Origin: Ceratothoa steindachneri
Taxonomy: Eukaryota; Arthropoda; Malacostraca; Isopoda; Cymothoidae
Assembly: GCA_963969495.1 (NCBI GenBank)
Contig: OZ018326.1
Location: 178,973,497 to 179,037,496, forward strand
Reading direction: 5' to 3'
Length of the DNA stretch: 64,000 bases
Position 1 is the stretch's first letter. Each line of letters starts with the position of its first letter. Positions 58,536 through 64,000 of the stretch are shown here, piece by piece. Made by a program: the position numbers and the translations under genes. Below the pieces are notes generated by a model, which saw only the letters and a program-made list of their open reading frames with translations, did not search any database and had not been told where the DNA came from.

Positions 58536-60255
58536 AATTTGGTTAACCCTTTGAAAAAATTAAGAGGTTCTAAACAGCATGAAGGCGTCCCTCGAGCAGA
58601 TAATATAATTAAATACACGTCGTTGAGGGTTAAAGGACAAAGTGTGCCAAGAAAGAACCCTAGAAACCAATAAAAAAGACTTTAAATAAGAGTATTTACT
58701 ACCTTTTGAAAAATACTATAAGATCTGAATAGCCAGATATTTTTATTAAAACGTTGACCACGAATGGGGTATGGTACATCGATCGTTACAAATGATTTAT
58801 ACCCCATGTGTTGTTTTATCGCACTTGCGTTCAAAGAGTAAAGGCGATGCTCACAACTCTGCCTAAATAAATAGTTTAGGACTATCACATTGTCAATAAT
58901 CATATAAACAACGTGTTAAAATAAATTACAAACTTTTTTCAAAATAAATACCGCACCGATCTTAGATTTTTATGCATTTAATTTTGGTAGATAATTCAGC
59001 ACTTTCTGTGGCGATGACCGAGATTTCGTGCGTATGTACTTTTGTCATTCATGTTCTTTCCTCTCTCCGCCTTTCCATGACCCAAACAAGAAAAGCTCCG
59101 CCCACTTTCGGACTAAGAGTGAGACACACGCTATGCCGGTAAAAGTGTTCAAGACTTCGACAAAGACCACTTTCCCACAAAGTGGAGTTGGCGCACTTCA
59201 ACTCCATTAAAATAACCACCCACCTTCTCTCTCAACACATTTATGCTTTATCAAACACAAAGTTACTCTCATTTTGTTCACGCCGGAGAACCTTGCATAG
59301 GAATGTAGTGAGTGTGAGGTCCAGTTAAGATTCATCCGTGGGAAGAAGGCCTTAAGCCCCCCCCCCCTCTCCCCCCTCCCAAACCCGCTCTCCGCACACC
59401 TATCACACACGATTTCAGCCATGCAGTTGCTCTTCAGCCAGCCGCTTCCAACCTCACACACTCACTCTCGTATATTCTCTTCACAATTTTACTTCCACCC
59501 ATTCTTTTTATTTGCCCATACAATCTTAGAACCCTCTCAGCCACAACTTCGTTCTCACACTTCTACACACCATATACATAGATCTCTTACCTAGTTGTAA
59601 CTCACTCTTTACCTACCCTTTACAGATCAAGCATTCTTCTCAAATTGCCCATTTAAACTGCCCTCACTTCAGACCTTTCTTTCTTCCATACCATAGTGTT
59701 ACTCCCATAAGCCAACGTTGACACCAGCATACTCACATACATCTCCCTGCCTATTCCACACTCAAACCATTGTCATTCATCCCCTATCATTTAAATCTTG
59801 CGGTTGAATCCGCTTCATTCGTAACAGTAAAAATCACCATAAATCTTAAATACTTAAAACTTCGCACTTTTTTAAGGGTAACACTACACACTCTTATATC
59901 ACCTCCAACACTATTGGTACTCTCAAATACCATTATCTTACCTAACTTCTAATGGCTCAAAATATTTTTAATGAATACAGATGGGAGGGTTACGTCATAT
60001 GTGAGGATTGAGATATGAAATTGAACACTAATGCCCTTAAGTAACCTCAGCAAAACCCAGATACATTATCCGATTATCCATTGGCCACGCCTTTGAGTAC
60101 ACCCGCTCCTCATCTCTATTCCTTTATAACCTCATTACGGGACGAGGACGGTGTTATTTTTCGAAAAAGAACTTATCTTCCTGAGAAGCAGATATTCCAA
60201 GGTCTATCTTTCTATCACATCTATGTAATTCATTTATGGAATAAAAATAAGTTTG

Positions 60256-60256
<1 letters not shown>
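58536..60256. other. Unassigned segment
   Basis: No gene recognised. Frames of 60-84 codons at 58682-59461 have no domain. C homopolymers near 59355-59367. Confidence 0.4.

Positions 60257-60336
<80 letters not shown>
60257..60336. repeat. (TA)n microsatellite
   Basis: Pure TA tract, left border of a fold-back element. Confidence 0.95.
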
Positions 60337-60338
<2 letters not shown>

Positions 60339-60390
60339 ACCAATGATGAACTTTTCTGGAATTTAATTCTTAAGAATATGTGAATACGTA

Positions 60391-60612
60391 GGCGATAATG
60401 GAGATCATCCTTTATTGAAATTATTCGTTTCGGATCAATTCCTGTTCCATCTTCTATGATTGATTATTTTGATTGGCTAAATGATTATATTAAATATTGT
60501 ATAATACATATAAATATATTATGATGTATTTCTTTAATGCTATAGCTACTGAAGATGCAACATGAATTGGTCCGAAACGTAGGATTTCAATAAAGGATGA
60601 TCTCCATTTTTC
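60391..60612. mobile_element. Small fold-back element with hammerhead-like ends, family B
   Basis: 60391-60450 and 60552-60612 are inverted copies (AATGGAGATCATCCTTTATTG, CGTTTCGGA.CAATTC, GT..CATCTTC). The plus-strand right arm holds CUGAAGA (60549-60555) and GAAACGU (60574-60580) with a GUA triplet, but stem I pairs poorly, and the left arm has AUAGAAGA instead of the core. It is bracketed by (TA)n tracts at 60257-60336 and 60642-60703. Confidence 0.6.
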
Positions 60613-60637
60613 CTTACTTCTTCATTTTCCTCTTTAG

Positions 60638-60641
<4 letters not shown>

Positions 60642-60703
<62 letters not shown>
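60642..60703. repeat. (TA)n microsatellite
   Basis: Pure TA tract between two fold-back elements. It abuts the outer end of the next inverted arm. Confidence 0.95.
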
Positions 60704-60706
<3 letters not shown>

Positions 60707-60741
60707 AGTGAAACTACTGTATAGGAAACAAAAGTTTAATT

Positions 60742-60789
60742 TACGAGACTAGTTTCAGTATGTAGTTTATCATACCCTCTTCAGTCGTA
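60742..60789 (-). ncRNA. Hammerhead ribozyme motif (minus-strand copy)
   Basis: From 60789 downward: UACGA, CUGAAGA, GG, stem II GUAUG/CAUAC with an 8-nt loop, U, GAAA, CUAGU, C, UCGUA. All 48 bases are identical to the plus-strand copy at 61500-61547. Predicted self-cleavage follows C at 60747 (GUC). It lies downstream of the GIY-YIG coding remnant on the same strand, the position of a 3' pseudo-LTR. Confidence 0.75.
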
Positions 60790-60904
60790 TACTGAGAATG
60801 CGATTGTTACAAAAGTCGATAAATAGCGTACAGATCAGAAAAAAAGAAAAGAAATAAACACAAAGAAACACATAACAGGGGAAAAAGGTTATTAATCAGC
60901 GGGT

Positions 60905-61455
60905 GTAAGTCTAAGATCGTTAACTAAGCTGTTTACGATGAGGTTACGAGAATGGGGGCTGCATTTCAATTTCCCATTTTACAAATTAAAATTGGGAATT
61001 TCTGCTATTAATATCGATTCTACTATTTTTCTTTTAGGGAAATTTTTACAATTATATATGATTTGTGCCTTTGAATATTCAATTTCGTGGTTGAAATTGA
61101 TAATATGATTAAAGATACTGGATGTGGTACTGCCTCATCTGACAACATAAATTCATTTTGTTAAGGTTCTTCCGGTCTCTCCTATGTAGAATAAGGGACA
61201 GTATGTAGAGCCACACTGGATTAAGTATATACCTGCTTCATTTGGCTGATCCACGGGCAGGTCAAAGGGAAAGATTTAAGGATAGAAAAAAAGGTATTTA
61301 AATGTGGTTAGGCCGAGAGAAATAACTTTGATCACTCCTTTGAGGAGGGGAGAAAAAGGGAGGGAAGGATACTTCGTATTATTAAATTTGTTTTTATCCT
61401 TGGGACGGTAATGAGTAGATTTTGCTTTAGATAAACTTTCATTACGTGGAGGGGA
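60905..61455 (-). pseudogene. Penelope-like GIY-YIG endonuclease remnant
   Basis: Minus-strand reading gives THYRPKDKNKFNNTKYPSLP, then LLKGVIKVISLGLTTFKYLF, a stop, then DQPNEAGIYLIQCGSTYC and FYIGETGRTLTK. GIYLIQC and FYIGETGR are the two halves of the GIY-YIG motif with its catalytic Arg. After another stop, FNHEIEYSKAQIIYNCKN and FPKRKIVESILI match the second half of the domain (His-Glu and the RK-E..LI element). The domain nicks DNA to prime reverse transcription. At least three stops make it inactive. The RT part is absent, so the insertion is 5' truncated. Confidence 0.88.
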
Positions 61456-61499
61456 TCTGTACGCTATTTATAGACTTTTTAACAATTGCATTCTCAGTA

Positions 61500-61547
61500 T
61501 ACGACTGAAGAGGGTATGATAAACTACATACTGAAACTAGTCTCGTA
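61500..61547 (+). ncRNA. Hammerhead ribozyme motif (plus-strand copy)
   Basis: UACGA (61500-61504) pairs perfectly with UCGUA (61543-61547) as stem I. CUGAAGA (61505-61511) fits the CUGANGA core. G514-G518 pairs with C527-C531 as stem II (GUAUG/CAUAC) closed by an 8-nt loop. GAAA is at 61533-61536. Stem III is a minimal palindrome ACUAGU (61536-61541). The cleavage triplet is G540-U541-C542, the canonical GUC. The one irregularity is an extra G (61512) and a G-U pair between the core and stem II. Very short palindromic stem III is known in hammerheads of Penelope-like retroelements, which can act as dimers. Confidence 0.75.
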
Positions 61548-61616
61548 AATTAAACTTTTGGCTCCTATACAGTGGTTTCACTATCATATACCATAACTCG
61601 CCATTGAGTTATTTTA

Positions 61617-63604
<1,988 letters not shown>

Positions 63605-63606
63605 TA

Positions 63607-64000
63607 TATAGATATTATTGGTATCATATCGATCAGAGAGATCTACATGTCCTAGAGGACAATTCGATACATAGATTCTATATGGAGGCAACAAAAAGAG
63701 AGAAAAAGTGAACTAACATTTTGAATGGTTGTCGAAGTGAGAGAATTAGAGCACACACATCACCTCCAAACTTCACTTTGCCTGATACACCACCCTTGCC
63801 CCTTCAAACCACTGCCAGGCTGTTCTGTGTAGTACAGGTTCCTCCTCCTTGTTCATTAATCACCACCCTTTGGGTTCACATTCCCTCGAGGACATCTGCC
63901 TTGGCTAGAGAACGCCCCGGGGGTTATCACGTGTATTATGGGGAAACATGCTACAGATGACATCTGGGGGATTGCATGCTATCTCGGTACCAACGCTCGC
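63607..64000. other. Unassigned right edge
   Basis: No gene recognised. The 79-codon plus-strand frame at 63721-63960 is rich in Pro/Thr/Ser and has no domain, and it may be cut by the window edge. Confidence 0.4.

Larger units (their letters stand above)
60701..61590 (-). mobile_element. Penelope-like element fragment with inverted hammerhead-bearing termini
   Basis: The left arm 60701-60836 and right arm 61454-61590 are inverted copies of about 137 bases with few differences. Each contains an identical hammerhead motif (60742-60789 minus, 61500-61547 plus). Between them the minus strand encodes a GIY-YIG endonuclease remnant. The outer left end meets a (TA)n tract, and the right end (CACTATCATATA) lies about 30 bases from another. 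Penelope-like elements characteristically carry pseudo-LTRs in direct or inverted arrangement and hammerhead motifs in them, which fits. Confidence 0.85.

Overview
This is a repeat-dominated animal genomic window with no bacterial or viral gene organisation. The degenerate (CCTAA)n tract at 19150-19248 is the arthropod telomere motif TTAGG on the other strand. Together with the mix of CR1-like, RTE-like, Jockey-like and Penelope-like retroelements, mariner transposons and very abundant (TA)n microsatellites, it suggests an arthropod, most plausibly a crustacean. The species cannot be named from the sequence.

Only one stretch looks like host coding sequence: an exon on the minus strand (54588-55626) that begins with ATG and ends at a clean GTAAGT donor. 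It encodes 346 residues of polar, probably disordered protein that I do not recognise. Almost every other interpretable segment is a transposable element or its remains.

Retroelements: a Penelope-like element (PLE) with reverse transcriptase (RT) and GIY-YIG remnants split by about 1.3 kb of unrelated DNA (2632-5281, minus); a decayed CR1-like LINE (7330-9960, minus) with a Tc1/mariner-like element nested in it (8319-9133); an RTE-like LINE (13000-15130, plus); a Jockey-like LINE with Gag knuckles, endonuclease and RT (29415-32740, minus); a 5'-truncated CR1-like LINE with an open 712-codon frame (38542-40680, plus); and a second PLE fragment (60905-61455, minus).

DNA transposons: two related mariners (16099-17391; internally deleted copy 56709-57639), a mariner/Tc-type element with 216-bp terminal inverted repeats (TIRs) at 61813-63604, a decayed DD37D-like mariner (49200-50130), a hAT-like MITE (36881-37155) and a fold-back element (22957-23302).

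The most interesting signal is a set of hammerhead-ribozyme-like motifs at PLE-type termini beside (TA)n tracts. Two identical 48-nt copies in opposite orientation flank the GIY-YIG remnant at 60742-60789 and 61500-61547. They have a CUGANGA core, GAAA, a GUC cleavage triplet and a perfect 5-bp stem I. Related but imperfect versions occur at 20582-20622, 53654-53694 and 60549-60585. The 20.6 and 53.4 kb copies are large fold-backs with different turning points, as if each insertion turned back on itself independently.

Tandem repeats: a 3-kb GGTGGTGTA-type array (50408-53386) interleaved with pieces of a dispersed 128-bp repeat that is tandem at 26.7 and 33.6 kb, a roughly 85-bp satellite (41808-42612), and a 35-bp satellite (57640-58535) into which the deleted mariner inserted. 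A 5S rRNA-like fragment (43505-43582) and a tRNA-derived SINE-like segment (10605-11045) are also present.
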